Below are positions 55,523-64,000 of a DNA stretch of 64,000 nucleotides, piece after piece (position 1 is the first letter of the stretch; each line of letters starts with the position of its first letter). The position numbers were made by a program, and so were the translations under genes. The notes under the pieces are model-generated. The model had not been told where the DNA came from. It searched no databases and saw only the letters and a program-made list of their open reading frames with translations. Origin of the DNA: an uncultured Eubacteriales bacterium (GTDB taxonomy: Bacteria; Bacillota; Clostridia; Oscillospirales; Acutalibacteraceae); NCBI GenBank assembly GCA_910577755.1, contig CAJTNL010000007.1:1-64000 (forward strand), given 5' to 3'.

Positions 55523-56195
55523 AGCCCATCAACTCCAACGCTTCTCTAGCCGCCTGTTGTTCAGCATCTTTTTTACTTCTGCCGCCGCCTTTTCCAATTA
55601 CATTTTGGTTAAGATGTACCTCAACAGTAAAATGCTTGTTATGGTCCGGTCCACTCTCTCCTATCAGCACATAAGAAAGATGCTCTTCCGGATTTTGCTG
55701 AATGATTTCCTGCAGCATCGTTTTATAATCTTTAAATGGTTTGGATCTTGTTGTTTGTACAGCCGGCTCAATAAAACGTAAAATAAAGGATCGAGCATCC
55801 TCCATGCCTCCATCAATATAAATTGCAGCAATAATCGCCTCAAAAGCATCTGCCAAAATAGAAGGTCTTGTCTCTCCCCCTGTATTTTTTTCACCATTAC
55901 TAAGCAATAAATAACTACCTACTTCGAGTTGAGTAGCAAAGCCGCACAATGCTTTTTCACACACCAATGAAGCTCTTGTTTTGGTTAAATCTCCCTCCGG
56001 CATATTGGGACACTGTTTAAAAAGATAATCAGCCACCACTACCCCCAAAACAGAATCGCCCAAAAATTCTAAACGCTCATTACTTTTTCCGTCTTTCCGA
56101 TTTTCATTAGCATAAGAAGAATGGGTCAATGCCGTTTTGAGATACTGCTTATTTTTAAAATGATAACCAATTTTATCTTCCAGTTCATGTAACAT
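55518..56195 (-). CDS. rnc: Ribonuclease III
   Basis: A double-strand RNA endonuclease for rRNA processing. The RNase III signature NERLEFLGDSVLGVV is present, and a C-terminal dsRNA-binding domain (about 155-225) has KDYKTMLQEIIQQ and GGGRSKKDAEQQAAREAL. AGGAGGAG 7 bases upstream fixes ATG 56195 (225 residues). In most Clostridia acpP lies between plsX and rnc; it is absent here. Confidence 0.96.
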   Translation of the reverse strand: MLHELEDKIGYHFKNKQYLKTALTHSSYANENRKDGKSNERLEFLGDSVLGVVVADYLFKQCPNMPEGDLTKTRASLVCEKALCGFATQLEVGSYLLLSNGEKNTGGETRPSILADAFEAIIAAIYIDGGMEDARSFILRFIEPAVQTTRSKPFKDYKTMLQEIIQQNPEEHLSYVLIGESGPDHNKHFTVEVHLNQNVIGKGGGRSKKDAEQQAAREALELMGY

Positions 56196-56242
56196 AATAT
56201 TTCTCCTCCCTATTTTCATGGTATGACCCAATTACAAAATAA

Positions 56243-57250
56243 TTATGAATTTTCTTTTGTTTGATCGCTCAAAATACTCTTGGCAATTAGTTCTACAACT
56301 TGGGATTCCACATATTCTTTTGTCAGGCGAATGGCGCTTTTAAATGTTTTGGCGTCCGCACTGCCATGTGCTTTAAATACCGGTTTTGCAGCGCCTAAGA
56401 TGGGCGCTCCACCAACCTCAGTGTAATCTACGCTTTTTTTCAGCTCTTTCATATCCTTTAAAAGAACAGAAGCGGCCAATTTGTTTTTGGTACTCTTTGT
56501 AAAAATTTCTTTCATCTTTCGCATCAGCACCATCGCTACGCCTTCATATACTTTCAAAATCATATTTCCAGTAAATCCATCTGCTACTACCACATCCGCC
56601 GCATCATCTGGTACGCCTCTTCCTTCTACATTACCAACAAAATTCAAATTGCTTTCTTTAAGCATTTGATACGCTTGAATTTGCAGCTGACAGCCTTTAT
56701 TTTCTTCTCCACCTATATTAGCAAGACCCACTCTTGGCCGATTGATATGCATTACTCTTTCCATATAAATACTACCCATTAGTCCGAACTGATGCAGCAT
56801 TTCCGGACGACATTCATTATTAGCACCTGCGTCAATCAACATAAAGTTTCCCGTATTTTTAGGCATCAATGGTGCAAATGAGACGCGCTTAATTCCTTTG
56901 ATTCTTTTGACAATTAACGTAGAACCTACTACTAACGCACCGCTGTTTCCGGCAGAGATAAAAGCCTCTCCATTTCCTGCAACCAGTTGCCTGCATCCCT
57001 CTGCCATTGAACAGTTAGATTTACTTTTTGTTATTTCAGTGGCTTCATCCTCCATGGTAATCACACTTGGTGCATGAACAATTTCCATACGTGCTAAAGA
57101 AATATTATGTTCTTTTGCTACATGTTCAATCTTTTTTTTATCACCGGTTAATAAAATATCTATGTCAAAATCTATAATTGCTTCAGCACAAGCTTTCAGA
57201 ATTTCTAAAGGCGCATTGTCTCCGCCAAACGCATCTACAATCAGTTTCAT
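56243..57250 (-). CDS. plsX: Phosphate acyltransferase
   Basis: PlsX makes acyl-phosphate from acyl-ACP as the first step of phospholipid synthesis in most bacteria. The 335-residue product has DAFGGDNAP at the N-terminus, MEDEATEITKSKSNCSMA, ISAGNSGALV, ANIGGEENKG and GFTGNMILKVYEGVA. ATG 57250 is preceded by AAGGA at 10 bases; an ATG nine codons upstream would overlap trmFO. Confidence 0.95.
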   Translation of the reverse strand: MKLIVDAFGGDNAPLEILKACAEAIIDFDIDILLTGDKKKIEHVAKEHNISLARMEIVHAPSVITMEDEATEITKSKSNCSMAEGCRQLVAGNGEAFISAGNSGALVVGSTLIVKRIKGIKRVSFAPLMPKNTGNFMLIDAGANNECRPEMLHQFGLMGSIYMERVMHINRPRVGLANIGGEENKGCQLQIQAYQMLKESNLNFVGNVEGRGVPDDAADVVVADGFTGNMILKVYEGVAMVLMRKMKEIFTKSTKNKLAASVLLKDMKELKKSVDYTEVGGAPILGAAKPVFKAHGSADAKTFKSAIRLTKEYVESQVVELIAKSILSDQTKENS

Positions 57251-57269
57251 ATTATACACATCCTTCGCT

Positions 57270-58571
57270 TTATCCATTCACTATAAAAGCTTCCAGTAAC
57301 GTAAGAGAACGTTGCGCCAATGCTGCATATCGTTCTTTTTTATCTCTAATCTGTTGTTCAAGCGGAGGCAGAACGCCAAAATTTGCCCCCATCGGCTGAT
57401 AATCATCCGATATGCTATTGGCTACATAATTGCTCAACGCCCCCATCATAGTTTCCTTTGGTAAAATCAGCGGATTCAGTCCCCGTTTACGATATACTGC
57501 GTTAATACCTGCCAAAATACCGGAGGAAGCTGATTCCATATATCCTTCTATACCTGTAATTTGCCCAGCAAAAAACAACTTCGATTTTTGCCGAAAACTA
57601 AAATCTTGATTTAATACTTGCGGTGCATTCAAAAAGGTATTGCGATGCATCACACCATAACGCATAAATTCTGCACACGATAATCCCGGAATCATAGAAA
57701 AAACTCTTTTTTGTTCCCCAAATTTCAAATTGGTCTGAAAACCAACCAAATTTAATAGAGTCCCCTCTTGATTTTCTCTCCGTAATTGCACTACTGCCCA
57801 CGGACGGTGTCCCGTTCTGGGATTTTTCAAACCGACTGGTTTCATAGGTCCGTAACGCATCGTATCTTTACCTCTTTGCGCCAATACTTCTATAGGCATG
57901 CAACCCTCGTACACCTTTGGATTAGCAACGTCAAAATCAGCAACCTGTACTCTCTCCGCAGATACAAGCGCTTCGTAAAACGATTCATACTCTTCCTGAT
58001 TCATAGGGCAGTTGATATATGCGTTATCTTCTCCTTTATCATAACGGGAGGCTGAAAAACAAACCTCCATATCCAAGCTGTCGGCTGTTACAATCGGCGC
58101 AGCTGCATCAAAAAAACTAAGACTACCGCCGCACATAGCGGCAATTTTTTCTGCCAAAGCGTCTGATGTCAACGGACCTGTACAAATAACTGTAATATCA
58201 TCGGTAGGAATTTCAGTGATTTCCTGCGATACCACAGTAATCAACGGATTGGCTTTAATCTTTTCCGTAACCATTTGAGAAAAACGGTTACGATCCACTG
58301 CTAGAGCGCCGCCTGCCGGAACACGGCATTGGTCAGCACACGCCACAAGCAGAGATCGAAACCGACGCATTTCCTCTTTCAATAAACCAGCAGCGCTTTC
58401 TATACGATCTGCTTTGAGAGAATTGGAGCAAACCAGTTCAGCAAAATATGCACTAGTATGTGCCGGTGAATACTTTTTAGGTTTCATTTCATAAAGCGTA
58501 ACCAACTCGCCTCTTAACGCCATCTGCCATGCTGCCTCGCAACCAGCCAAACCCGCTCCAATCACTTTCAT
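57270..58571 (-). CDS. trmFO: Methylenetetrahydrofolate-tRNA-(uracil-5-)-methyltransferase
   Basis: A flavoprotein that methylates U54 in the T-loop of tRNA using methylene-tetrahydrofolate. The N-terminus VIGAGLAGCEAAWQMA binds FAD. ETNRFS-type and CSNSLKADRIESAAGLLKEEMRR motifs are present, then the ARGKDTMRYGPMKPVGL region and ASSGILAGINA. The 433-residue length is normal. It lies 3 bases after topA. Confidence 0.95.
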   Translation of the reverse strand: MKVIGAGLAGCEAAWQMALRGELVTLYEMKPKKYSPAHTSAYFAELVCSNSLKADRIESAAGLLKEEMRRFRSLLVACADQCRVPAGGALAVDRNRFSQMVTEKIKANPLITVVSQEITEIPTDDITVICTGPLTSDALAEKIAAMCGGSLSFFDAAAPIVTADSLDMEVCFSASRYDKGEDNAYINCPMNQEEYESFYEALVSAERVQVADFDVANPKVYEGCMPIEVLAQRGKDTMRYGPMKPVGLKNPRTGHRPWAVVQLRRENQEGTLLNLVGFQTNLKFGEQKRVFSMIPGLSCAEFMRYGVMHRNTFLNAPQVLNQDFSFRQKSKLFFAGQITGIEGYMESASSGILAGINAVYRKRGLNPLILPKETMMGALSNYVANSISDDYQPMGANFGVLPPLEQQIRDKKERYAALAQRSLTLLEAFIVNG

Positions 58572-58573
58572 GT

Positions 58574-60655
58574 TTATTCTTCCTCCGCTTTTTCATAGCC
58601 GCATTCCGGTGTTATACAATAGTACTTTGGTTTTTTTCCTTTTTTCTTAAGTAAGGTTTTATTGCATTGCGGACATTTTTCCATCACCGGTTCGTCCCAC
58701 GAAACAAAATCGCAATTAGGATATTCTTTACATCCATAAAAAATGCGGCCCTTTTTCGTTTTTTTGGCAATAACACGGCCGCCGCATTTAGGGCATTCCG
58801 CACCTGTTTCATTAATAATTTTTTTCACGTTCTTACACTCAGGATAACCGGGACACGCAATAAATCTACCATAACGACCAGTCTTTACCACCATTTGCCG
58901 TCCGCACAACTCGCATATAATATCCGTTTTATCTTCCTCCAACTGAATTTTTACACCTTCCATCGCCTCTTTAGCTTTTTTCAATGTTTCTGAAAATTCA
59001 TCATAGAAAACGTGTAGCTGTTGTGTCCATTCCTCTTTACCATGTTCAATCTCATCCAGTTCGCTTTCCACCTGAGCTGTAAATTTTACATTTACAATTT
59101 TAGGAAAACGCTCTTTCATAAGCTTGGTTATCACCTCTCCCAGCTCTGTTGGTTTTAACGTTTTGTTTTCACGAGTTATATATTCACGCGAGGTAATAGT
59201 AGAAATGGTGGTTGCATAAGTAGACGGCCGACCAATACCATTTTCTTCAAGTGCTTTGATCAAAGAAGCTTCTGTGTAGCGCGGCGGCGGTTGAGTAAAA
59301 TGCTGATTACCCAAAAGCTCTTTACATTTTAGCAAAGTACCGTTTTCTAAAACTGGTAATGCGCTCTTTGCCTCCTCCTCTTCGTCTTTTCCCTCTTCAT
59401 ACAAAACCGTGTAACCATCAAAAGTCACGGTATATCCTGAGGCTTTAAAAATATATTGTTTAGCTTGAATATCTGCCTGCGTTGTGCTTTGTAAACAATT
59501 CGTCATCTGGCAGGCGATAAAACGCTCCCAAATCAGCTTATACAGTTTATATTGATCCCCTGTCAAACTGCTCCTAACTTGATCGGGCGACACATGAGGC
59601 ATAGACGGACGTATTGCTTCATGTCCATCCTGTGCGTTAGCTTTCACCTTAAATTTGCGTGGTGTATCCGGAAGATACTTTTTACCCCAACGTTCTAAAA
59701 TATAATCAGCAGCCTCTTTTATAGCATCATCTGAAATACGCAGGGAATCTGTTCTCATATAAGTGATCAAACCCACTGCACCCATATCTGCAACCTCAAC
59801 ACCCTCATACAATTCCTGTGCAACTTTCATTGTCCTGCGTGCCTGAAAACCAAGCTTGCGCGAAGCCTCTTGCTGCAAAGTAGAAGTAATAAACGGTGGG
59901 GCCGGAGATTTTCTTCGCGTACCCTTTTTTACTTTTACAACCTGGTATTCCACTCCTTCTAACTCTGCTAAAATTTTATCTGCTTGCTCCTGATTAGTAA
60001 TTTTAATCTTCCCCTCTACATCTCCGTAAAAAGAAGCAGGAAATGCTTTACGAGATCCTTTGGGAATAAATTTTGCATCTAATGACCAGTACTCCTCAGG
60101 CTCAAAAGCACGAATATCATTTTCACGATCTACAATTAGACGCACCGCTACTGATTGTACTCTGCCTCCAGAAAGCCCCCGCCTGATTTTTTGAGATAAA
60201 AACGGACTCAGTTTATAACCTACTAAACGGTCTAAAATACGGCGTGCCTGCTGAGCATTAACCAAATCCATATCAATTGAACGTGGATTCTCAATGCCGT
60301 TGGTAACTGCTGTTTTGGTAATCTCATTAAATGTAATGCGGTTGTAATCTTCCACATCTAATCCTAAAAGATAAGCTAAATGCCACGAAATGGCCTCACC
60401 CTCACGATCAGGGTCAGTTGCCAAATAAATTTTATCACTTTTATCTGCGGCTTCTTTGAGCTCTTGCACCAACTTTTCTTTACCTTTTATTACTTCATAT
60501 TTTGGTTGAAAATCTTTTTTAATATCTACACTTAAACGGGTCTCCGGCAAATCTCGCACATGCCCCATAGATGCCACAACCTCAAAATCAGAACCGAGGT
60601 ATTTTTTAATTGTTTTTGCTTTTGCAGGAGACTCAACAATTACTAATTTTGACAT
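58574..60655 (-). CDS. topA: DNA topoisomerase I
   Basis: It relaxes negative supercoils, type IA. The TOPRIM N-terminus LVIVESPAKAKTIKKYLG and the acidic DPDREGEAISWHL are followed by the catalytic tyrosine in LITYMRTDSLR. Three C-terminal zinc ribbons follow: CELCG, CPKCG and CPQCN. The length of 693 residues is typical for Firmicutes. It is downstream of dprA, the usual neighbour. Confidence 0.97.
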   Translation of the reverse strand: MSKLVIVESPAKAKTIKKYLGSDFEVVASMGHVRDLPETRLSVDIKKDFQPKYEVIKGKEKLVQELKEAADKSDKIYLATDPDREGEAISWHLAYLLGLDVEDYNRITFNEITKTAVTNGIENPRSIDMDLVNAQQARRILDRLVGYKLSPFLSQKIRRGLSGGRVQSVAVRLIVDRENDIRAFEPEEYWSLDAKFIPKGSRKAFPASFYGDVEGKIKITNQEQADKILAELEGVEYQVVKVKKGTRRKSPAPPFITSTLQQEASRKLGFQARRTMKVAQELYEGVEVADMGAVGLITYMRTDSLRISDDAIKEAADYILERWGKKYLPDTPRKFKVKANAQDGHEAIRPSMPHVSPDQVRSSLTGDQYKLYKLIWERFIACQMTNCLQSTTQADIQAKQYIFKASGYTVTFDGYTVLYEEGKDEEEEAKSALPVLENGTLLKCKELLGNQHFTQPPPRYTEASLIKALEENGIGRPSTYATTISTITSREYITRENKTLKPTELGEVITKLMKERFPKIVNVKFTAQVESELDEIEHGKEEWTQQLHVFYDEFSETLKKAKEAMEGVKIQLEEDKTDIICELCGRQMVVKTGRYGRFIACPGYPECKNVKKIINETGAECPKCGGRVIAKKTKKGRIFYGCKEYPNCDFVSWDEPVMEKCPQCNKTLLKKKGKKPKYYCITPECGYEKAEEE

Positions 60656-60750
60656 TGACCAACCACCCTTGTTACATATATTTCTATTTTAAATAATTTT
60701 TGTATTTATCATTTATTATCCAAACAAATAAAACGATTATTATAAAATCA

Positions 60751-61953
60751 CTAAATTCCATTAGGCAAACTGTACCGTCTGCCGGCATGAGAAACAATTG
60801 CACCGCATAATTCCAACTCTGTAAGTGTAATCAGGATACGTTGAGTTGAAAATCCTGTAAGCTGCTCTAATTCACTAATATGCAAAGGCTGTCTGGTTAA
60901 TTGACGATACAAAACATCACCATCTGGTGAAAGCGACGCTAATTGTATTGCGCTAACATCAGAGACATTTTCATGCTTTAAGTTTACTTTGGCAAACTTA
61001 TGCTCGTTATATAACGACAAATCCGCTGGTTTTTCATTTTTTATAATTAATTGCTGATTAGAAGATAATAACCGATAGGACTTCTCATATTCCTCTAAAA
61101 TATCCTGCGGTTTGGTAACGGGTTTCGCGCCCGCTTTCAATAAATTATTAACACCCTCTGAAACAGGATTATAAATACCGCACGGTACCGCAAAAACATC
61201 TCTGTTTTGCTCTAAAGCAGTTCTGGCAGTAATCAAAGAACCACTTCTTTCAGCAGCCTCTACCACCAGCACTCCAACCGATAAGCCCGAAATAATACGA
61301 TTGCGAATCGGAAAATTTCGTTTAATCGGCGGCATGTTTAATGGAAATTCAGACACAACGGCACCGTTCTTTGCAACAGCGTTTCTAATCGGCTCATTCT
61401 CCATTAAATATCTATAACCAATGCCACAGCCCAATACACAAATACACTGTCCATCTCCTAGTAATGCACCTTGGTGGGCAGCTGTATCAATACCTTTTGC
61501 ACCACCGCTGATAATCACCATACCTGATTGTGCAAGCCGCATACTTAAATCAAATGCAATCTGTTTACCGGTAGTAGTCGCATTTCTTGTTCCAACCACT
61601 GCCAAGGCCGGCAAAATATCTACATTGGGTAGTGTTCCACGCACATATAGAACACTAGGTGGATTCTCTAACTCACGCAGTAACTCTGGAAAAACCTCAC
61701 AATCGGGGGTTATGGTTTGTAGACCTGCTTGTTCACTGGCATTAAGCAGAGCTTGCCCATCTTCTAAACTCGTATCCGCTAGCATCTTCAACTCTTTTTG
61801 TGTAAATAGCCCTAACGATCTCCATTCCGTATGACCAACTTCATAAAACTGCTGTACATCGGAATAATACTCTAACAAACGCTTTGGTTTAAAACTGCCT
61901 GCTCCTAGTGCAAGCTGCAACCATGCCCAATACGCTTTTCGGCTTACCGACAT
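60751..61953 (-). CDS. dprA: DNA-processing protein DprA
   Basis: DprA loads RecA on incoming single-stranded DNA during transformation. The extended Rossmann fold is intact, with VVGTRNATTTG, SGGAKGIDTAAHQGAL, GCGIGYRYLMENEPIR, SEFPLNMPP, FPIRNRIISGLS and GSLITARTALEQNRDVFAVPCG. A C-terminal winged-helix region is present. GGAGG at 8 bases fixes ATG 61953 (400 residues). The start overlaps the methyltransferase gene upstream by 10 bases. Confidence 0.95.
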   Translation of the reverse strand: MSVSRKAYWAWLQLALGAGSFKPKRLLEYYSDVQQFYEVGHTEWRSLGLFTQKELKMLADTSLEDGQALLNASEQAGLQTITPDCEVFPELLRELENPPSVLYVRGTLPNVDILPALAVVGTRNATTTGKQIAFDLSMRLAQSGMVIISGGAKGIDTAAHQGALLGDGQCICVLGCGIGYRYLMENEPIRNAVAKNGAVVSEFPLNMPPIKRNFPIRNRIISGLSVGVLVVEAAERSGSLITARTALEQNRDVFAVPCGIYNPVSEGVNNLLKAGAKPVTKPQDILEEYEKSYRLLSSNQQLIIKNEKPADLSLYNEHKFAKVNLKHENVSDVSAIQLASLSPDGDVLYRQLTRQPLHISELEQLTGFSTQRILITLTELELCGAIVSHAGRRYSLPNGI

Positions 61954-62774
61954 GATGTTTCCTCCGGTTTTTGTTGTATTTTGCTTCTTACCATTTCCCA
62001 CATTAAAATTGCTGCTGAAGTCGCTGCATTTAATGACTCTGCACGTCCTTTCATAGGAATAGTCACAGAAATATCACAAGCCTTTATGGCTGTTTCGGTT
62101 AATCCATTCCCTTCATTTCCGATCAAAAGAACTGTGGGTTTAGAAAAATGAGTTGTCAGTATACTCTGCGCCGTTTCCGCCGGTACAGCACCCATAGCAG
62201 TAAAGCCCATATTCTGCAATTGCTTTACGGCAACGGCGGTATCTTTCTCCATATAACACGGCAATCGAAAAACAGCCCCCATACCGGCACGTAATGCTTT
62301 TGGGCTATAAATATCACAGCAATCCCCTAACAGCAATATCCCACTGATACCCAAAGCTTCAGCAGTACGCAAAACAGCGCCCAAGTTAGCAGGATTCTGT
62401 ATTTGCTCAAGAGCAACATACATGCCTGATGGATTCATATTGATTAATTTATGAGACTCGTCCGGTATGCGGCATACGCAAAAAACACCTTGGCTGCTCT
62501 TCGTAGTAGAAAGAATTTGTGCAACATGCTCCTCAACAAGTTGACAGAAATGACACCGCTGCATGATTTTTGCAATATAAGCCTCGTATTTCGCTTGTGC
62601 TGCCAGTGTAAAATAAACAGAAATAATTTCAATATTACTGAGCGCAGCATCGCAGCATAATCTTGCGCCTTCTACTACAAATAAACCTTTTTTACGTCGG
62701 AATGATGCAGAATCTACTAATTTTGCAGCCAATTTGACCGCTTCATTTTTACGACTTTTAATAATTTCCAACAT
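61944..62774 (-). CDS. TrmH/SpoU-family RNA 2'-O-methyltransferase
   Basis: A 276-residue SPOUT methyltransferase. The N-terminal substrate-binding domain (KSRKNEAVKLAAKLVDSASFRRKKGLFVVEG) is typical. The knotted domain has the three motifs: LEQIQNPANLGAVLRTAEALGI, LLIGNEGNGL and IPMKGRAESLNAATSAAILMWE. The target nucleotide (often 23S rRNA) is not decidable. I chose ATG 62774, since the farther upstream frame runs through the rplT terminator hairpin. Confidence 0.92.
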   Translation of the reverse strand: MLEIIKSRKNEAVKLAAKLVDSASFRRKKGLFVVEGARLCCDAALSNIEIISVYFTLAAQAKYEAYIAKIMQRCHFCQLVEEHVAQILSTTKSSQGVFCVCRIPDESHKLINMNPSGMYVALEQIQNPANLGAVLRTAEALGISGILLLGDCCDIYSPKALRAGMGAVFRLPCYMEKDTAVAVKQLQNMGFTAMGAVPAETAQSILTTHFSKPTVLLIGNEGNGLTETAIKACDISVTIPMKGRAESLNAATSAAILMWEMVRSKIQQKPEETSCR

Positions 62775-62802
62775 AAAATAAAAATCTCCGTGTAACCAAA
62801 AT

Positions 62803-62831
62803 TTGCGCCCGAGGCATTCCCCCGAGCGCAA
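62803..62831 (-). terminator. Terminator of the infC-rpmI-rplT operon
   Basis: TTGCGC and GCGCAA close a 12-bp stem (two G-T pairs) with loop GAATG. On the minus strand it is followed by ATTTTGG. It lies 12 bases after the rplT stop codon. Confidence 0.7.
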
Positions 62832-62842
62832 CTATAGCTTTT

Positions 62843-63196
62843 TTATAGAGCAGCTTTTGCTGTCTCTACCAGTGCGGTAAAAGCTGCAGGATCTGCAACT
62901 GCAATCTCAGCGAGCATTTTGCGGTTTAAAGCAACATTGGCTTTTTTTAGACCATTCATAAAAGTAGAATAGTTCATACCGTTAAGTTGTGCTGCAGCAG
63001 AGATACGAGTAATCCATAGACGGCGAAAATCTCTTTTTCTATGTTTACGACCAATATATGCATAGTTACCAGACTTCATAACAGCCTGTTTCGCCATTTT
63101 AAAATGCTTACTTTTTGCACCCCAATAGCCTTTTGCCAGCTTTAAAACTTTTTTTCTTCTTTTGCGTGTTGCCAACGCACCTTTAATACGTGCCAT
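62843..63196 (-). CDS. rplT: 50S ribosomal protein L20
   Basis: An early-assembly 23S rRNA-binding protein. All 117 residues match the family ([23 protein letters not shown], then [18 protein letters not shown]). In Firmicutes L20 represses its own infC-rpmI-rplT operon by binding the leader, which would lie outside this window. Confidence 0.98.
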   Translation of the reverse strand: MARIKGALATRKRRKKVLKLAKGYWGAKSKHFKMAKQAVMKSGNYAYIGRKHRKRDFRRLWITRISAAAQLNGMNYSTFMNGLKKANVALNRKMLAEIAVADPAAFTALVETAKAAL

Positions 63197-63255
63197 GATA
63201 TATTACCTCCAATATTCAGTCAACGATCATTTATATTGACTTTAAGCGAGAATTC

Positions 63256-63453
63256 TTATTTATAAGGAATCATTCTTTTTACTGCTGCTACATTGGTTTT
63301 ATCAGCAGTAACAGTTTGTCTCAAACCTCTTTTGCGTTTGGTGGTCTTTTTATTGAGAATATGCGATTTATTCGCATGTGCGCGAATAACCTTTCCATTT
63401 TTAGATAATTTAAAACGCTTTTTAGCGCCGGAATGTGTTTTAATTTTAGGCAT
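63256..63453 (-). CDS. rpmI: 50S ribosomal protein L35
   Basis: The 65-residue product is a complete L35 ([20 protein letters not shown] and a lysine/arginine-rich C-terminus ending MIPYK). It lies between infC and rplT, the conserved order, with AAGGAGG upstream of the ATG. Confidence 0.98.
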   Translation of the reverse strand: MPKIKTHSGAKKRFKLSKNGKVIRAHANKSHILNKKTTKRKRGLRQTVTADKTNVAAVKRMIPYK

Positions 63454-63480
63454 GAGTTGATCCTCCTTAATTATTTAACA

Positions 63481-63999
63481 TCACTTTGTTGGTTTGGTTG
63501 CAAGAAACATTAGCATATTACGACCTTCTAGTTTAGCGGGTTTTTCGATATTAGCGTATTCCTCCAAAGCCTTAGCAAAACGATTCATAATATCGTATCC
63601 ATGCTGAGGGTGTCCCATTTCTCTGCCGCGAAAACGGATGGAAACTTTCACTTTATCTCCACTTTTAAGAAAACGCATGGCATGACTGACTTTCGTATTA
63701 AAGTCATGAGTATCAATATTTAGAGAAAGTCTAATTTCTTTAATATCTACAACATGTTGATTCTTTCTTGCCTCTTTCTCACGCTTGGTCTGTTCAAATT
63801 TGAACTTACCGTAGTCAATAATTTTGCACACAGGCGGCGTAGCCTGCGGTGCAATTTTTACAAGATCCATATTCTTTTCCACTGCCAATTCAAAAGCTTT
63901 TACAGTAGACATAATGCCAAGCTGACTGCCGTCAGAATCAATCACACGGACTTCTTTGTCACGGATTTCCTCGTTAATTTGTAGATCTTTGCTGCTAAT
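63481..63999 (-). CDS. infC: Translation initiation factor IF-3, ATT start
   Basis: IF-3 blocks early subunit joining and proofreads the start codon. The N domain (DLQINEEIRDKEVRVIDSDG, LGIMSTVKAFELA, KIAPQATPPVCKIIDYGKFKFE) and the C domain (KEIRLSLNIDTHDFNTKVSHAMRFL) are complete. The family's N-terminus begins at ATT 63999, giving 172 residues, the usual length. Non-canonical ATT starts are the rule for infC and serve its self-control. The ribosome site lies beyond the window, so the start is inferred from length and homology. Confidence 0.93.
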   Translation of the reverse strand: MSSKDLQINEEIRDKEVRVIDSDGSQLGIMSTVKAFELAVEKNMDLVKIAPQATPPVCKIIDYGKFKFEQTKREKEARKNQHVVDIKEIRLSLNIDTHDFNTKVSHAMRFLKSGDKVKVSIRFRGREMGHPQHGYDIMNRFAKALEEYANIEKPAKLEGRNMLMFLATKPTK

Positions 64000-64000
64000 G

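Overview
This window looks like the chromosome of a low-GC Gram-positive bacterium of the class Clostridia. The evidence is AT-rich intergenic DNA, strong AGGAGG-type ribosome binding sites, the infC-rpmI-rplT and smc-ftsY gene neighbourhoods, a tRNA gene with encoded CCA, and a Tn1549/CTn-type conjugation module. The species cannot be named from what is visible.

Positions 1 to about 18,000 are the right part of an integrative and conjugative element (ICE) with higher GC than the rest. In order it carries the end of a HAD/ArdC/metallopeptidase protein, a candidate oriT made of stacked inverted repeats, MobC, the relaxase, PcfB, the VirD4 coupling protein, Maff2, VirB6/TrbL, PrgI, VirB4, a membrane-anchored lytic transglycosylase/M23 peptidase, a lipoprotein, a DUF4315 protein, two unrecognised proteins, a DUF3991/TOPRIM protein, a helix-turn-helix protein beside a repeat-rich non-coding block, and a tyrosine integrase. 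Most genes overlap or nearly touch, so the transfer genes are probably one long operon. The left end is outside the window.

Positions 18,000-18,770 hold a sigma-A-like promoter, a 560-base block dense in helices that looks like a large structured RNA, and a convergent tRNA-Leu(CAG) gene.

Positions 18,900-28,000 are core genes: degV, an HD-domain gene, dut, a formate/nitrite transporter family gene, a complete spermidine operon (speD, Arg/Lys/Orn decarboxylase, speE, speB), nfo and ogt.

Positions 28,000-44,750 are accessory and decaying DNA. They hold broken genes (a GH25/LysM endolysin, a transposase and an unknown gene), a DUF4231 membrane protein, a cysteine-free HMA-like protein and a CAP-domain lipoprotein with a 60-residue glutamine tract. 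A methionine ABC transporter operon follows, preceded by an apparent Met-rich leader-peptide attenuator. Next come a flippase, a PAP2 phosphatase, mscL and a DbpA-like helicase. A 1.3-kb gene desert ends at a tandem cluster of four short double-glycine leader peptides that resemble class IIb bacteriocins.

Positions 44,880-64,000, all on the minus strand, are housekeeping genes: infC, rpmI, rplT, an rRNA methyltransferase, dprA, topA, trmFO, plsX, rnc, a radical SAM gene, smc, ftsY, rdgB, yhbY, nadD, yqeK, rsfS and leuS.

The observations most worth following up are the four-peptide cluster, the large structured RNA beside tRNA-Leu, the met leader with two short genes and competing helices, the polyglutamine lipoprotein, and ATT start codons at genes other than infC (the relaxase, probably mobC, and the radical SAM gene).
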